Source: Euryarchaeota archaeon UBA438
Lineage (GTDB): Archaea > Thermoplasmatota > Poseidoniia > Poseidoniales > Thalassarchaeaceae
DNA length: 59,715 nt
Assembly (NCBI GenBank): GCA_002504435.1
Contig: DAQP01000008.1
Span: forward strand, 3,848-63,562
Direction of reading: 5' to 3'
Both the position numbers and the translations under genes were made by a program. Shown one piece after another: positions 7,722-16,446 of the stretch (position 1 is its first letter; each line of letters opens with the position of its first letter). The notes under the pieces were generated by a model that was not told the origin of the DNA, did not search any database, and was given only the letters and a program-made list of their open reading frames with translations.

Positions 7722-9776
7722 CTAAGCCGTTGAATCAGCACTAGCGGCCTCATGAATCTCCTGATCCCTAGCGACTATTTGTTCCCAGAGTAGTTCTGCG
7801 ACATCGAGAACCTCCATCTCTGCTCCGACTGCGTCCAAACCATCCTTTACCATGACAGAACAGAAGGGGCAGCCGACGGCGACGGTGTCACAACCAGTTT
7901 CCGCCAACTCAGCGGCCCTAATCTCGTTAACCCTCTTGTCTGCATCTTCCTCCATCCACATCTGTGCCCCTCCTGCTCCACAACAGAATGAGGATGTACC
8001 ATGCCTCTCTGGTTCCACGTCTACCCCTCCAATAACGGATCTGGGCTCTTCAACAACCCCTCCCATCCTCCCCAAATAACAAGGGTCGTGGAATGTCACG
8101 CTTCGTCCATTCTTCTCAGCATCAGGAAGCTTTCCCTCCTCCTGTAGCTTGGCGATAATTTCCGAATGATGGAATACCTCAAGTTCATCCCCTCCAAAGT
8201 CACCATACTCCTTGCCAAGAGTATGGAAGCAATGTGGGCAAGAGGCGACTATCCTCTTGACACCGAGCTCTTGGAAAGTCATCATGTTAGTCTCGGCCAG
8301 CATCTGGAATAGGTATTCGTTGCCTGCTCTTCTGGCAGGGTCACCAGAACACCCTTCTTGCATGCCCAATATCCCTACATCCAAGCCGGCTTCCTTCAGG
8401 AGGGAAATTGTAGACCTTGCGACTTTCTGATTCCTTTCATCGAAGCTTCCTGCGCATCCTACGAAGTAGATGTACTCGGCGGGCTCCCCTACTTTGACAT
8501 CAAGATCTGATGCCCAATCCGCCCTCTCATGAGCTCCGAATCCATATGGGTTTGATGCAGACTCGATGTTGCCCATGGCGGTATTCAGGACCTCTGGATA
8601 TTCCATGGTCTCCATCATCGCATTCCTTCTGAGATCGGTTAGTTTTGGAACATGCTCTATGTAGAGGGGGCACACATCGACACACGCATTGCATGTCGTG
8701 CACGCCCATACGGCATCTTCTGTTATCCTAGTCATCATTGTCTCCGATGGTTCCTCTCCCGAGAGAAGGATTGGGGCATGCTCGTTTGCATAGTCCCGGA
8801 CATCGTGAATTACTTGCATCGGATTCAGTGACTTTCCTGATGCATATGCGGGACAAACGTCCTGACACCTGGCGCAGGACGTGCATGACCAACCATCGAT
8901 GAGTTGCCTCCACGTGTACTGGGTGTAGGAGCTGACTCCGAATGAGTCTATATCCAGATCCTCCAAAGGCACCGCCTTTCCGTCTTCGCCGATTGCCAAA
9001 GGTCTCATCTTACCAGGGGGCTCGATATCGTGGAAGAATACGTTGGGCACTGCCATTACCAGATGCATGTGCTTTGAAACTGGGATTAGAAAAAGGAACA
9101 CAGAAATTGCCACCATATGGGCCCAGTAGGCGATGACAACAGTGGTGTCGGAGAGGCCCATTCCTGCGAACATATGGCCGAATGGTTCCCAGAATGGAGA
9201 TGGGCCTTCATAGGACTCAACCACAAAAGAAGTGGTGGTGATTGTCAGTATTAGGAGAAGGATGACGTTTCCCTCGAGCTGTGGCTTTCCCTTCAGCTTC
9301 TCCGGCGTGAAGGCCACTCTCCTAACGAGGGCCGCGGAACAGCCAATGAGGGCCATGGTGTAGCCGAGTTCGACCATTCCATTCCATGGGCCATTGAGGG
9401 CCTGAGGAAGGACGTGCTCCGAGAATGCATTTGCAGTTGCCAAATCGAACATGTCAGATGCCAGCATCAGGAAGCCCCAGAACATCAGAACGTGCATTGT
9501 GCCTGCAACCCTGTCCCTCAGGACTTTCTTCTGGCCTAGCCAGCCAGAAAGGAAAACACCAATCCTGGTGCCCCATGAGTCGAATCTGTCATCCGAAGAC
9601 CCTATCATCACCAGACGTACTGCCTTCTGAACTTGATATGTGAAGAAACCAATGGAAATAGTGCCGATAATAGCCAGAATTTGCCAGCCCTCGAAAGGGC
9701 CGTATGATTGTAGGAGGGGATGTTCCATGAGAAAACCTCGCACCGCTCTATCTACTGGCCTCTGGGGTGTCGGCAT
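7722..9776 (-). CDS. Membrane-anchored Fe-S oxidoreductase (NarI-like anchor fused to HdrC/HdrD domains; FadF-like)
   Basis: The 684-residue protein carries about five N-terminal membrane helices (residues 25-270) resembling the cytochrome b anchor of nitrate reductase gamma subunits. Two ferredoxin-type [4Fe-4S] motifs follow, CTSCARCQDVCPAY and CTTCNACVDVCPLY, and then two cysteine-rich CCG domains of the heterodisulfide reductase D type (VGCAGSF...GCSGDPARR and CYLGR...SFCCGAGG). This order matches FadF/GlpC-like proteins that pass electrons between a soluble donor, often electron-transfer flavoprotein, and membrane quinone. The acyl-CoA dehydrogenase at 36710 could feed the same route, but no etf genes are in view. 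A TATA-like element 20-26 bases upstream suggests a leaderless mRNA. Confidence 0.85.
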   Translation of the reverse strand: MPTPQRPVDRAVRGFLMEHPLLQSYGPFEGWQILAIIGTISIGFFTYQVQKAVRLVMIGSSDDRFDSWGTRIGVFLSGWLGQKKVLRDRVAGTMHVLMFWGFLMLASDMFDLATANAFSEHVLPQALNGPWNGMVELGYTMALIGCSAALVRRVAFTPEKLKGKPQLEGNVILLLILTITTTSFVVESYEGPSPFWEPFGHMFAGMGLSDTTVVIAYWAHMVAISVFLFLIPVSKHMHLVMAVPNVFFHDIEPPGKMRPLAIGEDGKAVPLEDLDIDSFGVSSYTQYTWRQLIDGWSCTSCARCQDVCPAYASGKSLNPMQVIHDVRDYANEHAPILLSGEEPSETMMTRITEDAVWACTTCNACVDVCPLYIEHVPKLTDLRRNAMMETMEYPEVLNTAMGNIESASNPYGFGAHERADWASDLDVKVGEPAEYIYFVGCAGSFDERNQKVARSTISLLKEAGLDVGILGMQEGCSGDPARRAGNEYLFQMLAETNMMTFQELGVKRIVASCPHCFHTLGKEYGDFGGDELEVFHHSEIIAKLQEEGKLPDAEKNGRSVTFHDPCYLGRMGGVVEEPRSVIGGVDVEPERHGTSSFCCGAGGAQMWMEEDADKRVNEIRAAELAETGCDTVAVGCPFCSVMVKDGLDAVGAEMEVLDVAELLWEQIVARDQEIHEAASADSTA

Positions 9777-9793
9777 GTTCTTGAAGCAGGTGC

Positions 9794-9803
9794 AATAATT
9801 AAA
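9794..9803 (-). promoter_or_regulatory. TATA-like box for the FadF-like gene
   Basis: On the minus strand it reads TTTAATTATT. Its centre is about 25 bases upstream of the start codon at 9776, the archaeal TATA-to-start spacing that predicts a leaderless transcript. AT-rich sequence in an otherwise balanced region supports it, but no start site has been mapped. Confidence 0.45.
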
Positions 9804-9910
9804 GCAACAGGTAATAATTGAGAGAGTAGATGCAAATTACTACACCGAGTCTATAGAACCGGTTGCTTTCAGAACCCAACCCTCATTTCCCATATGCTAC
9901 AGCGAGCAGC

Positions 9911-10882
9911 ATGGCGCGTGCGTTTGCTCCGGGAAAATGTATCCTCTTCGGGGAGCATGCTGTGGTCTATGGGCACCCTGCTGTTGCAGTAGCCATAGAC
10001 GCTGGAGTGGAGGTTTCAATCAGAGAGTCTTCCAAATGGACGATAGAGGGGATGGATTTTGACCCAAGTCGCCACCCTCACATCACGCATATCCTCAGGG
10101 ACGTTTTCAAATACAACGGGGTACCACTGGAAATAGACGTAAAGAGCGGTCTTTTCTCGGCTGCTGGACTTGGGTCTTCCGCTGCGATTTCTAATGCAAT
10201 GGGGGCAGCACTACAATTCCATATCGATCCTGACAGCGATCTCGACAGGATTGGGCTTGCTAGGATGGGGCACTCTGCCGAGGCCATTGCGCAGAAGGGG
10301 AGGGCGAGCCCGACGGATACTGCGACAAGCGCCTTAGGTGGATGTGTTGTTGTCTCGGGGGAACTAGTAAGTGAAACCACGCATATTTTCGATGCCAGTC
10401 TCGAAACTCCTGAGGGCGAGAGGACTTGGTCGATAAGCAGGGCCATCGTGCCCGAAGGGCTAGATGCATGGATAGTGCTTGGATTCACGGGCATTGGCTC
10501 CCCCACCGGCAGGATGGTAGCTGGGGTTGCGAGCCTCCTTGAGGAGGACCCCTCTAAAGAAACGGAGATGGAAGCCATAGGAAAAATCACCCATGCAGGA
10601 TTGGCCGCGCTTTCTGCTGGAAATCTTGAAGGCGTTGGAATTGCTATGAATGCATGCCACGAGAGGCTGAAATCCCTAAATGTTAGCAGTCCGGAGCTAG
10701 AGAATCTAATCGAGGCAGCCAGGCCTCATTCGCTTGGAGTGAAGCTAACTGGGGCAGGAGGAGGGGGCTGCATGGTCTCCCTTACTAGAGATCCTCGAAG
10801 AGTCGCCGAGGCGATCGAGATTGCCGGTGGCAGGCCGTTAATTTCCAAACTAGGCGCAGATGGTGTCAAAATTCTGACATGA
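9911..10882 (+). CDS. mvk: Mevalonate kinase
   Basis: A GHMP-family kinase that phosphorylates mevalonate for isoprenoid (archaeal lipid) synthesis. The start at 9911 puts the motif MARAFAPGKCILFGEHAVV at the N terminus as in homologues; an upstream in-frame TTG at 9863 adds 16 poorly conserved residues. The ATP loop GLGSSAAISNAMG and the C-terminal GVKLTGAGGGGCMVSL are both present, and the length (323 residues) is typical for archaeal enzymes. No other mevalonate-pathway gene is adjacent. The gene is divergent from the Fe-S oxidoreductase and is followed by a short hairpin and then the TBP gene. Confidence 0.95.
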   Translation: MARAFAPGKCILFGEHAVVYGHPAVAVAIDAGVEVSIRESSKWTIEGMDFDPSRHPHITHILRDVFKYNGVPLEIDVKSGLFSAAGLGSSAAISNAMGAALQFHIDPDSDLDRIGLARMGHSAEAIAQKGRASPTDTATSALGGCVVVSGELVSETTHIFDASLETPEGERTWSISRAIVPEGLDAWIVLGFTGIGSPTGRMVAGVASLLEEDPSKETEMEAIGKITHAGLAALSAGNLEGVGIAMNACHERLKSLNVSSPELENLIEAARPHSLGVKLTGAGGGGCMVSLTRDPRRVAEAIEIAGGRPLISKLGADGVKILT

Positions 10883-10883
10883 G

Positions 10884-10898
10884 GTCCTAAAACAGGAC
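10884..10898 (+). terminator. Stop-proximal hairpin after mevalonate kinase
   Basis: GTCCT and AGGAC arms flank a five-base AAAAC loop, starting one base behind the mevalonate kinase stop. The stem is short and no T-run follows, so terminator function is uncertain. It is listed because several genes here have a stem-loop in this position. Confidence 0.35.
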
Positions 10899-10926
10899 AA
10901 CTAGTGGTCGATTGGCACAACTATCC

Positions 10927-10934
10927 TTTATAAG
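10927..10934 (+). promoter_or_regulatory. TATA box of the TBP gene
   Basis: TTTATAAG is centred about 25 bases upstream of the ATG at 10956, so transcription should begin at or next to the start codon (leaderless). A second weaker element, AATATAAG, lies at 10938-10945. TBP binding to its own TATA box would allow autoregulation, which is inference. Confidence 0.6.
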
Positions 10935-10955
10935 AGGAATATAAGTGCGCGGCCC

Positions 10956-11687
10956 ATGCTTAGTGACGAGGAGCGTCTTACAGTTGTGAATGTCGTAGCA
11001 TCGACAAGAGTTGCCGAGGAGTTGGACCTGCCAGATATTGCAATCCAACTCAATTGCGAGTATGAGCCAGAACAATTCCCTGGTGTGGTCTACAGAGTGG
11101 TCGACCCGAAGCTCGCAATACTCATGTTTAGGTCCGGCCGTGCGGTTTGCACCGGTGGCAAGAACCAAGCAAACATCGAGACAGGGATAGAGAGGATGAT
11201 TGGTGATCTAAGGGCTGCCGGAATAACCACTTGGGACCTGAAAGATGTGGAGATTGAGGTCCAGAACATGGTGGCAACATACTCATTGTTCTTCCCAGAA
11301 GACTACGATGGAGTAGCTAAGATGGATGACATCAACACCAAAGTAATCGATGCTGACGGAGGCGGGATAAGGGCCGCTACCGATGAAGAAGTAGAAGAAG
11401 AGGATTCGAGAATCAGGGGGATCAAGCAGGGAGAGCCGCTAGCAGCACTTCCTAGGAGGCTGAACCTAAACAACCTGACATTCCACCTCCCATTCGACAA
11501 GGTCGAGTATGAGCCCGAGCAGTTTCCCGGGCTGATATACAGACTTGACTATCCCAAGGTAGTTTGCCTAATTTTCGGAAGTGGAAAGATGGTGATTACA
11601 GGGGCTAGGCACAAGGACGAGATTCTTGAAGCGGTCCAGTTTATTCAGGACGAGCTTGCAGACCTACCAGACTACAGGGCAATGTAA
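10956..11687 (+). CDS. tbp: TATA-box-binding protein with a large acidic insertion
   Basis: The general archaeal transcription factor that binds TATA boxes. Both halves of the saddle are recognisable: repeat 1 with CEYEPEQFPGVVYRV and the later CTGGKNQANIE, and repeat 2 with VEYEPEQFPGLIYRLDYPKVVCLIFGSGKMVITGA. At 243 residues it is longer than the roughly 180-190 usual for archaea. The extra length is a segment of about 55 residues (about 113-168) inside the first strands of repeat 2, between VQNMVATYS and LNLNNLTF, containing a glutamate/aspartate-rich stretch. The flanking core is intact, so the protein should still fold. The start is fixed by the TATA box and the usual TBP N terminus. Confidence 0.95.
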   Translation: MLSDEERLTVVNVVASTRVAEELDLPDIAIQLNCEYEPEQFPGVVYRVVDPKLAILMFRSGRAVCTGGKNQANIETGIERMIGDLRAAGITTWDLKDVEIEVQNMVATYSLFFPEDYDGVAKMDDINTKVIDADGGGIRAATDEEVEEEDSRIRGIKQGEPLAALPRRLNLNNLTFHLPFDKVEYEPEQFPGLIYRLDYPKVVCLIFGSGKMVITGARHKDEILEAVQFIQDELADLPDYRAM

Positions 11688-11704
11688 TCTTAGACACATT
11701 GATT

Positions 11705-11719
11705 TGGGCGTTACGCCCA
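11705..11719. promoter_or_regulatory. Perfect 6-bp stem with three-base loop between tbp and PKD gene
   Basis: TGGGCG, TTA, CGCCCA. It lies 17 bases after the tbp stop and 10 bases before the likely ATG at 11729. It could shape the 3' end of tbp mRNA, cover the ribosome site of the next gene, or be a DNA operator; the sequence alone does not decide. Confidence 0.45.
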
Positions 11720-11728
11720 GAGGCCGGT

Positions 11729-14700
11729 ATGCGCAGCGCGCGGGCGATAGCAATTGGACTAGCGATTCTTCTGTCTTCACAGTACTGTGTGATGTTGATT
11801 GACGGAGAAAGGGAGGCCCTGGAGGATGAACAGGAAACCCTCTCGACATCTAGGAATACGGGAATTGTCGACCTACCCACATGGCGAATAAATGACAGGT
11901 GGACGTACATCGGAGAGTTGGACGTAAGGGACTTTATCGCGACCTCTGGTGTTAGTACGACTGTTGACTTTCTGGAGGGTTCACTGGTCAAGAATATCGA
12001 TGACATCTATGTCCTAGCAGATGTGGACAACAGATCCACCTTGGTCTATGAGGCGAATTCGGTGGGAACTTACGAAGCCGAAGATATCGAGCTTGACGGG
12101 AATGAGGGGGATCTAGTTGTAGAAATAGATACTACAGAATTGATTAGGGCGTCAGACCTTGCCACCATCAGTCAAGAGGCTACTATTGACATAGACTTCG
12201 AATACCAAATCCTCTGGTGGACGATCAACATAGACGTGGCTGATCTGGTAATTTCGCAGACTTTCTCGCCACCCACAGAGGGCTATGATTTCCCTCTGAA
12301 CGTAGGTGACGAGTGGTCTACGGACTACTATCAAGAAACAGAATACACCGGGTCTAGCGACTATGTGGACATTCCTGCTGATGAGTCTTCACACGAGTCG
12401 TCTAGCTGGGAAGTCGTGAGCAGGGGCGCCCCTGGTGTCAGCTATGCATCCTGTCAGCAATCTTACAACATCACAAATTATGATTCTAATGGCGATCCAA
12501 CTGGATACAGGTGGTTTTGCCCATCTGTGAGGGGGGACGTTTACTCCTCGTTCACCCAAAGCGTTGGTTTCCTGGCTAATCACGAATTGGTCATGTATCA
12601 AGCGGCACCTAGGAGCAAGCAAATCTCGGTTGATCTTGAGTTCGCTCTTTCCCCTCTGGACATGGATCAATCCGTATTCGCTAACGTCACTCAGAACAAT
12701 CAGGATGTATCTGGCCAGTCTGTTGAGTTCAGGTATGGAATAGAAGAGGATGTCAGGACGTTCACAACCGGTTCAGGTGGCTCGGCGGAAATTATATTCA
12801 ACTCTGGTAGTGAGTCCGATGATTCCATTGGCGGTCCCGACACGGGAAGCCATGGAGTGATTGTTTGGATACCAAATCAGAAGATAATTGGCGCAACTAC
12901 GATAACGATAGACCCGGACACTTACCCCGTTGACCTGATTGCCAGATCAGAGGGCGTAACGGTAGAGAGGGTTAGGGACAATCAAACTACCACCTTGGAT
13001 TCCGTAGTAGGATTCAACGCGATACCAGGGGACATGCTGACATTCAGCATCCCTGTTCAGAATAGGGGGATTCTGAGCTCTCCCGCTACTACGATGTCGG
13101 TAGAAGCACCTGATGGGACCTCCGAGAGTGTTTCTGTGCCGCCACTTTCCAGCCTTAGCCAGTCAAGAGTCGAGGTCGACTGGATGGTCCCTCAGTCTCA
13201 GGCGATAGGCGATGTCTCGCTATCTTTCACCGTCGACCCCAACGAGGAGGTATACAATGACGGCAATAGGAGCAACAACCACGGTTCATTCTCGTTGTTC
13301 ATCGGCAGGGCCCCTACGGCTAGCCTCAGCGCTCCTTCGCAATCTTTGACTCTTGACCAAGTTAGCTTCAACGGACTTTCTTCTTACGACCCAGATGGTG
13401 GAGACTTTTCATGCGAATTTATTGTGGAGACTCTGGAAGGAGGTTATGCCTCATCCGCAGAGGAAGACTGTGTCCATGAGCATACGTGGGACGACGATGG
13501 CGTTTTCTCGATCAGGCTAGTGATCACAGATGATGAAAATGACCAAAGTTGGAGCGAGTCGGTAGTGACCATACTTAATCGAGAGCCGTACGTTACAGTC
13601 AACTCTGAGTACGAGTGGACACCAGTGCTTTCCCCCATCGAGTTCAATGTTGAGGATTCCGTTGGCGACATGGACACACAGAACCCCTCCGCACCGGTGG
13701 ACATACTGTGGAAGCAACCTTGTGAGGAGGGGCAAGTTGGATTCTACTGTACCGTGACGCCCACATCAGAGGGTGAATACACCGCTGAGGTCGAAGTGAT
13801 GGATGACGACGGGGCCGTCGTTTCTTCGACCAAGACCATAGAAGTCCGGAACATTGCCCCTACGAACCCGAGGGCCGAGATTTGGCTGGGCGATAATCGA
13901 ATGATAGCCGACAGCAGGGGTGTCTTCATTGTGAATGAGGGGGATTCGCTCCGATTCGAGGGTTGGGCTGACGATTCTGAAAATGACATGGATACCCTAG
14001 TACACATATGGTCTCCTGATGCTGAGAAGAATCCGGACATCGTTATGGAGACAACGGGGAGAAAGAGTACTATGGAGTACATCTATGACACCTCCGGGAT
14101 GCATCTCGCGACACTACAGGTTGTCGACGATGACGGAGAAAGTACAGAGGCACTTATTGTTCCGATAGAAGTGATGAACATTGAGCCATCTATCTCACCG
14201 ATCTCTCCGCCACTTCCCGCTGCAGAAGACTCGTTGGTAGACATCCTCATCCAGGTGACTGATACAAGTGGCGACATGCTCACACTAACCAGGTGCTTCG
14301 ACCTTGATCCACTTTCGAACAGTGATGGAGAGGGGACTTCGGCGGATGACTGTGACTTGGAGTCGGGCCACCTCACTAGATCTTGGCCCGATGCCACCAC
14401 TGCACCAGAGATGATAATTTTCCACGTTACAGATGACGATGGCGCAACGGCATCTGTGGAAATTCCGCTAGATATTAGGAACGTCAAGCCGGTTCCTAAG
14501 GCTGATTCCAGTGCGTTTTTGGACGTACAAGAGGGGGATGTGTTATTCTTCACCGCTAATGGGACAACGGACTCAGAGCACGATATGGCAAATATGCTGT
14601 ACAACTGGGACATGGACACGTCCGTAGACAGCGATGGTGACGGCGATCCGGAGAACGACATCGACATTCAAGGCCAGTGGATTGAGTGGACGTTCAACGG

Positions 14701-15220
14701 TTATGGTTCGAGAACAATAAAAATGACTGCTCTGGATGAGGGCGAGGGAGCTTCGGTGACACTTACTGTAGTGATTCTTGAGGCCCCCTTCAGCATGGGA
14801 GAGTTTGTCTCCGACTATGGAATAATTCTGGCCTTCGTCCTGATTGTTGTAATTGGCGCTGCTGTGGTTCTGCAGAAGAGAGGGGGGCCTGACCGCAGGG
14901 CTAGGCCTGATCCGGCACTAGGTAGGAGGAGAATATCAATGGACGATGCATTTGACAATCCTCAATATGACCCCTTCAGCAAGGAGAAGGAAAACCTCGA
15001 TCCCCCTACTCAAGAAGGTGATGGAGAGTCTGAGGAGACCTATGAAAGCGTCGAATCCGAAGTTGACAGGTTCTCTGGAGAGGGAGTAGCAGAGGCTTTC
15101 GAGGAGCTTACAGGCGAGACGGTCGAGGAAGAGGTTGACGAAGCTGTCCCGGAGGATGTGGCAGTGTCCGTAGAAGAGGCTCTGGACGACGAAGACATCG
15201 AAGCACTCTTTGAGGATTAG
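11729..15220 (+). CDS. Giant surface protein with CARDB- and PKD-like repeats and C-terminal membrane anchor
   Basis: I choose ATG 11729 because the signal peptide follows (MRSARAIAIGLAILLSSQ); the in-frame TTG at 11699 is less likely. The product is about 1163 residues. After the signal comes a unique beta-rich region (to about 430), a CARDB-like domain (about 430-535, with NRGILSSPATTMSVEAPDG), then four or so PKD-like Ig domains showing YDPDGG, WDDDGVFSIRLVITDDE and VVDDDGES motifs rich in calcium-type aspartates. One membrane helix (GIILAFVLIVVIGAAVVL) is followed by a basic stop-transfer and an acidic cytoplasmic tail of about 110 residues. It is probably displayed on the cell surface as an adhesin or scaffold; no enzymatic domain was seen. 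Confidence 0.85.
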   Translation: MRSARAIAIGLAILLSSQYCVMLIDGEREALEDEQETLSTSRNTGIVDLPTWRINDRWTYIGELDVRDFIATSGVSTTVDFLEGSLVKNIDDIYVLADVDNRSTLVYEANSVGTYEAEDIELDGNEGDLVVEIDTTELIRASDLATISQEATIDIDFEYQILWWTINIDVADLVISQTFSPPTEGYDFPLNVGDEWSTDYYQETEYTGSSDYVDIPADESSHESSSWEVVSRGAPGVSYASCQQSYNITNYDSNGDPTGYRWFCPSVRGDVYSSFTQSVGFLANHELVMYQAAPRSKQISVDLEFALSPLDMDQSVFANVTQNNQDVSGQSVEFRYGIEEDVRTFTTGSGGSAEIIFNSGSESDDSIGGPDTGSHGVIVWIPNQKIIGATTITIDPDTYPVDLIARSEGVTVERVRDNQTTTLDSVVGFNAIPGDMLTFSIPVQNRGILSSPATTMSVEAPDGTSESVSVPPLSSLSQSRVEVDWMVPQSQAIGDVSLSFTVDPNEEVYNDGNRSNNHGSFSLFIGRAPTASLSAPSQSLTLDQVSFNGLSSYDPDGGDFSCEFIVETLEGGYASSAEEDCVHEHTWDDDGVFSIRLVITDDENDQSWSESVVTILNREPYVTVNSEYEWTPVLSPIEFNVEDSVGDMDTQNPSAPVDILWKQPCEEGQVGFYCTVTPTSEGEYTAEVEVMDDDGAVVSSTKTIEVRNIAPTNPRAEIWLGDNRMIADSRGVFIVNEGDSLRFEGWADDSENDMDTLVHIWSPDAEKNPDIVMETTGRKSTMEYIYDTSGMHLATLQVVDDDGESTEALIVPIEVMNIEPSISPISPPLPAAEDSLVDILIQVTDTSGDMLTLTRCFDLDPLSNSDGEGTSADDCDLESGHLTRSWPDATTAPEMIIFHVTDDDGATASVEIPLDIRNVKPVPKADSSAFLDVQEGDVLFFTANGTTDSEHDMANMLYNWDMDTSVDSDGDGDPENDIDIQGQWIEWTFNGYGSRTIKMTALDEGEGASVTLTVVILEAPFSMGEFVSDYGIILAFVLIVVIGAAVVLQKRGGPDRRARPDPALGRRRISMDDAFDNPQYDPFSKEKENLDPPTQEGDGESEETYESVESEVDRFSGEGVAEAFEELTGETVEEEVDEAVPEDVAVSVEEALDDEDIEALFED

Positions 15221-15234
15221 TCATCGGCGCCATC

Positions 15235-15705
15235 ATGGCCAACCTGTTCCGACTACTGGGATTACCCGATCCGTCGAAGGTCAGTGGGGCGAGTATTTCG
15301 AAGAAAGGGGCCACAGTTGATCCGGGGCCGCAAGCGGAGGATGTTTTCCACTACCTGGATGAGCAGGGGTGGGCGGACAGGACAGGGAGGATGACACCGG
15401 AAGCTCAGAGGCAGGTTGTCTACCTCAAGCCTGACACGCTCCATAGACTCCACACAGAAGGAATGTCTGATGTCCTTTCAGGAGGCAATATGATTCTAGT
15501 TGACCTGGGTTCCTTGGTCCATATGCCTAGCCAGAGAGACGTTTGCAGGAGGAGGGTGCAAGAGATGGCAGCTAGGCTGGGACTCCCAGTATTCGCTATC
15601 AATGACGATGATACTCTCCTAATGGTTGCAGGTGCCGGGATGAGGGTGGACACCAACAAGCACGAGTTGGGCATAGGGGGAATGGACCAGCTCTCCGAGC
15701 TCTAA
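15235..15705 (+). CDS. SepF-like cell-division protein (tentative)
   Basis: This 156-residue protein has a variable N-terminal half and a C-terminal half (about residues 82-150) with GNMILVDLGSLV, a helix-rich RDVCRRRVQEMAARLGL, and then VFAINDDDTLLMVAGAGMRVD. This order of strand, helix and strands ending in a glycine turn resembles the SepF/DUF552 core, which anchors FtsZ to the membrane in bacteria and in FtsZ-containing archaea. A membrane-binding N-terminal amphipathic helix is plausible (MANLFRLLGLPDP). The assignment is from fold-level resemblance and could be wrong. It lies 14 bases after the PKD gene and overlaps the stop of the convergent small gene. Confidence 0.5.
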   Translation: MANLFRLLGLPDPSKVSGASISKKGATVDPGPQAEDVFHYLDEQGWADRTGRMTPEAQRQVVYLKPDTLHRLHTEGMSDVLSGGNMILVDLGSLVHMPSQRDVCRRRVQEMAARLGLPVFAINDDDTLLMVAGAGMRVDTNKHELGIGGMDQLSEL

Positions 15706-15929
15706 TTTTCAGGTTCGTAGGACACAGGGCCGTCTTCAAGCCATGAGTCCAAATCACCTGATGCGACTTCCTCAACGGCGTGCGCTGTGAAGTCCCTGTA
15801 GGCGACCCATTTGGAAATCTCGTCCTCACTATCCCCTCTCTGACGCTTCCTTCGAATCGACTCGTCTGCGTACTTAACGCAACGCCTGAGGAATCGCTCA
15901 ACGATTTCTCGTCTAGATTCCTGACTCAT
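15702..15929 (-). CDS. Small conserved-looking acidic/basic protein, unknown function
   Basis: This 75-residue protein is mostly predicted helix, with a basic middle (RRKRQRGDSEDE) and the pattern WVAYRDFTAHAVEEVASGDLDSWL. The length, an ATG start and a three-base gap after the peroxiredoxin gene on the same strand suggest a real gene rather than a chance frame. It overlaps the stop of the SepF-like gene by four bases, tail to tail. I do not recognise a family. Confidence 0.6.
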   Translation of the reverse strand: MSQESRREIVERFLRRCVKYADESIRRKRQRGDSEDEISKWVAYRDFTAHAVEEVASGDLDSWLEDGPVSYEPEN

Positions 15930-15932
15930 TTC

Positions 15933-16415
15933 TCACACCATCCCTAATTCTTCAATCAGTTTGTCGACATGCCCCTTTGAACCAACCTTGTATCCGACCC
16001 ACTCAAGATTCCCGTCAACGCCTATGGCGAATGTAGATCTCAGAGTCCCCATGTACGTTTTTCCATACATATTCTTCTCCCTCCATGTCCCATAGGCCTG
16101 GTGGAGTTCAGCGTCTTCATCGACAATTAGGTCAAATGGGAGTTCGTGTTTGGAAATAAATTTCTCATGGGACTTGGCAGAGTCTGTAGAGACTCCCAAT
16201 ACTGCCCACTTATTATTTTCCAGCCTTCCTATGTTGTCTCTGAAATCGCATGCCTGAACAGTGCAACCGGGTGTGTTGTCACGAGGATAGAAGTACAATA
16301 TCACCCCCCTTCCAGAAGATAGGATCTCTGAGAGAATGATTGTCGAACCATCTGTCAAGGCGGCCTCGAAGTCTGGGGCTTTGTCTCCAATTGATAGGGT
16401 CACAGGTTCTGCCAT
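15933..16415 (-). CDS. bcp: Thiol peroxidase of the BCP/PrxQ type
   Basis: A peroxiredoxin that reduces hydrogen peroxide and organic hydroperoxides with thioredoxin-type donors. The active-site segment FYPRDNTPGCTVQACDFRDN has the peroxidatic cysteine in TPGC and the BCP-type resolving cysteine five residues later. The length (161 residues) is normal. I take ATG 16415 (MAEPVTLSIGDKAPDF) rather than the GTG two codons upstream, because homologues begin at about this point. Thioredoxin reductase (30590) and glutaredoxin (23292) elsewhere in the window could be partners. Confidence 0.93.
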   Translation of the reverse strand: MAEPVTLSIGDKAPDFEAALTDGSTIILSEILSSGRGVILYFYPRDNTPGCTVQACDFRDNIGRLENNKWAVLGVSTDSAKSHEKFISKHELPFDLIVDEDAELHQAYGTWREKNMYGKTYMGTLRSTFAIGVDGNLEWVGYKVGSKGHVDKLIEELGMV

Positions 16416-16446
16416 ATACACCGGAGAGGGGGCACAATGATGACCT

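Noticed and set aside
10078..10590. Long open frame antisense to mevalonate kinase
   Set aside because: It is serine/proline-rich low-complexity sequence typical of the reverse strand of a real gene, and the kinase motifs on the plus strand are unambiguous.
14083..14667. 194-codon open frame opposite the PKD protein gene
   Set aside because: Very serine-rich antisense translation of aspartate-rich PKD repeats, with no start context or domain.
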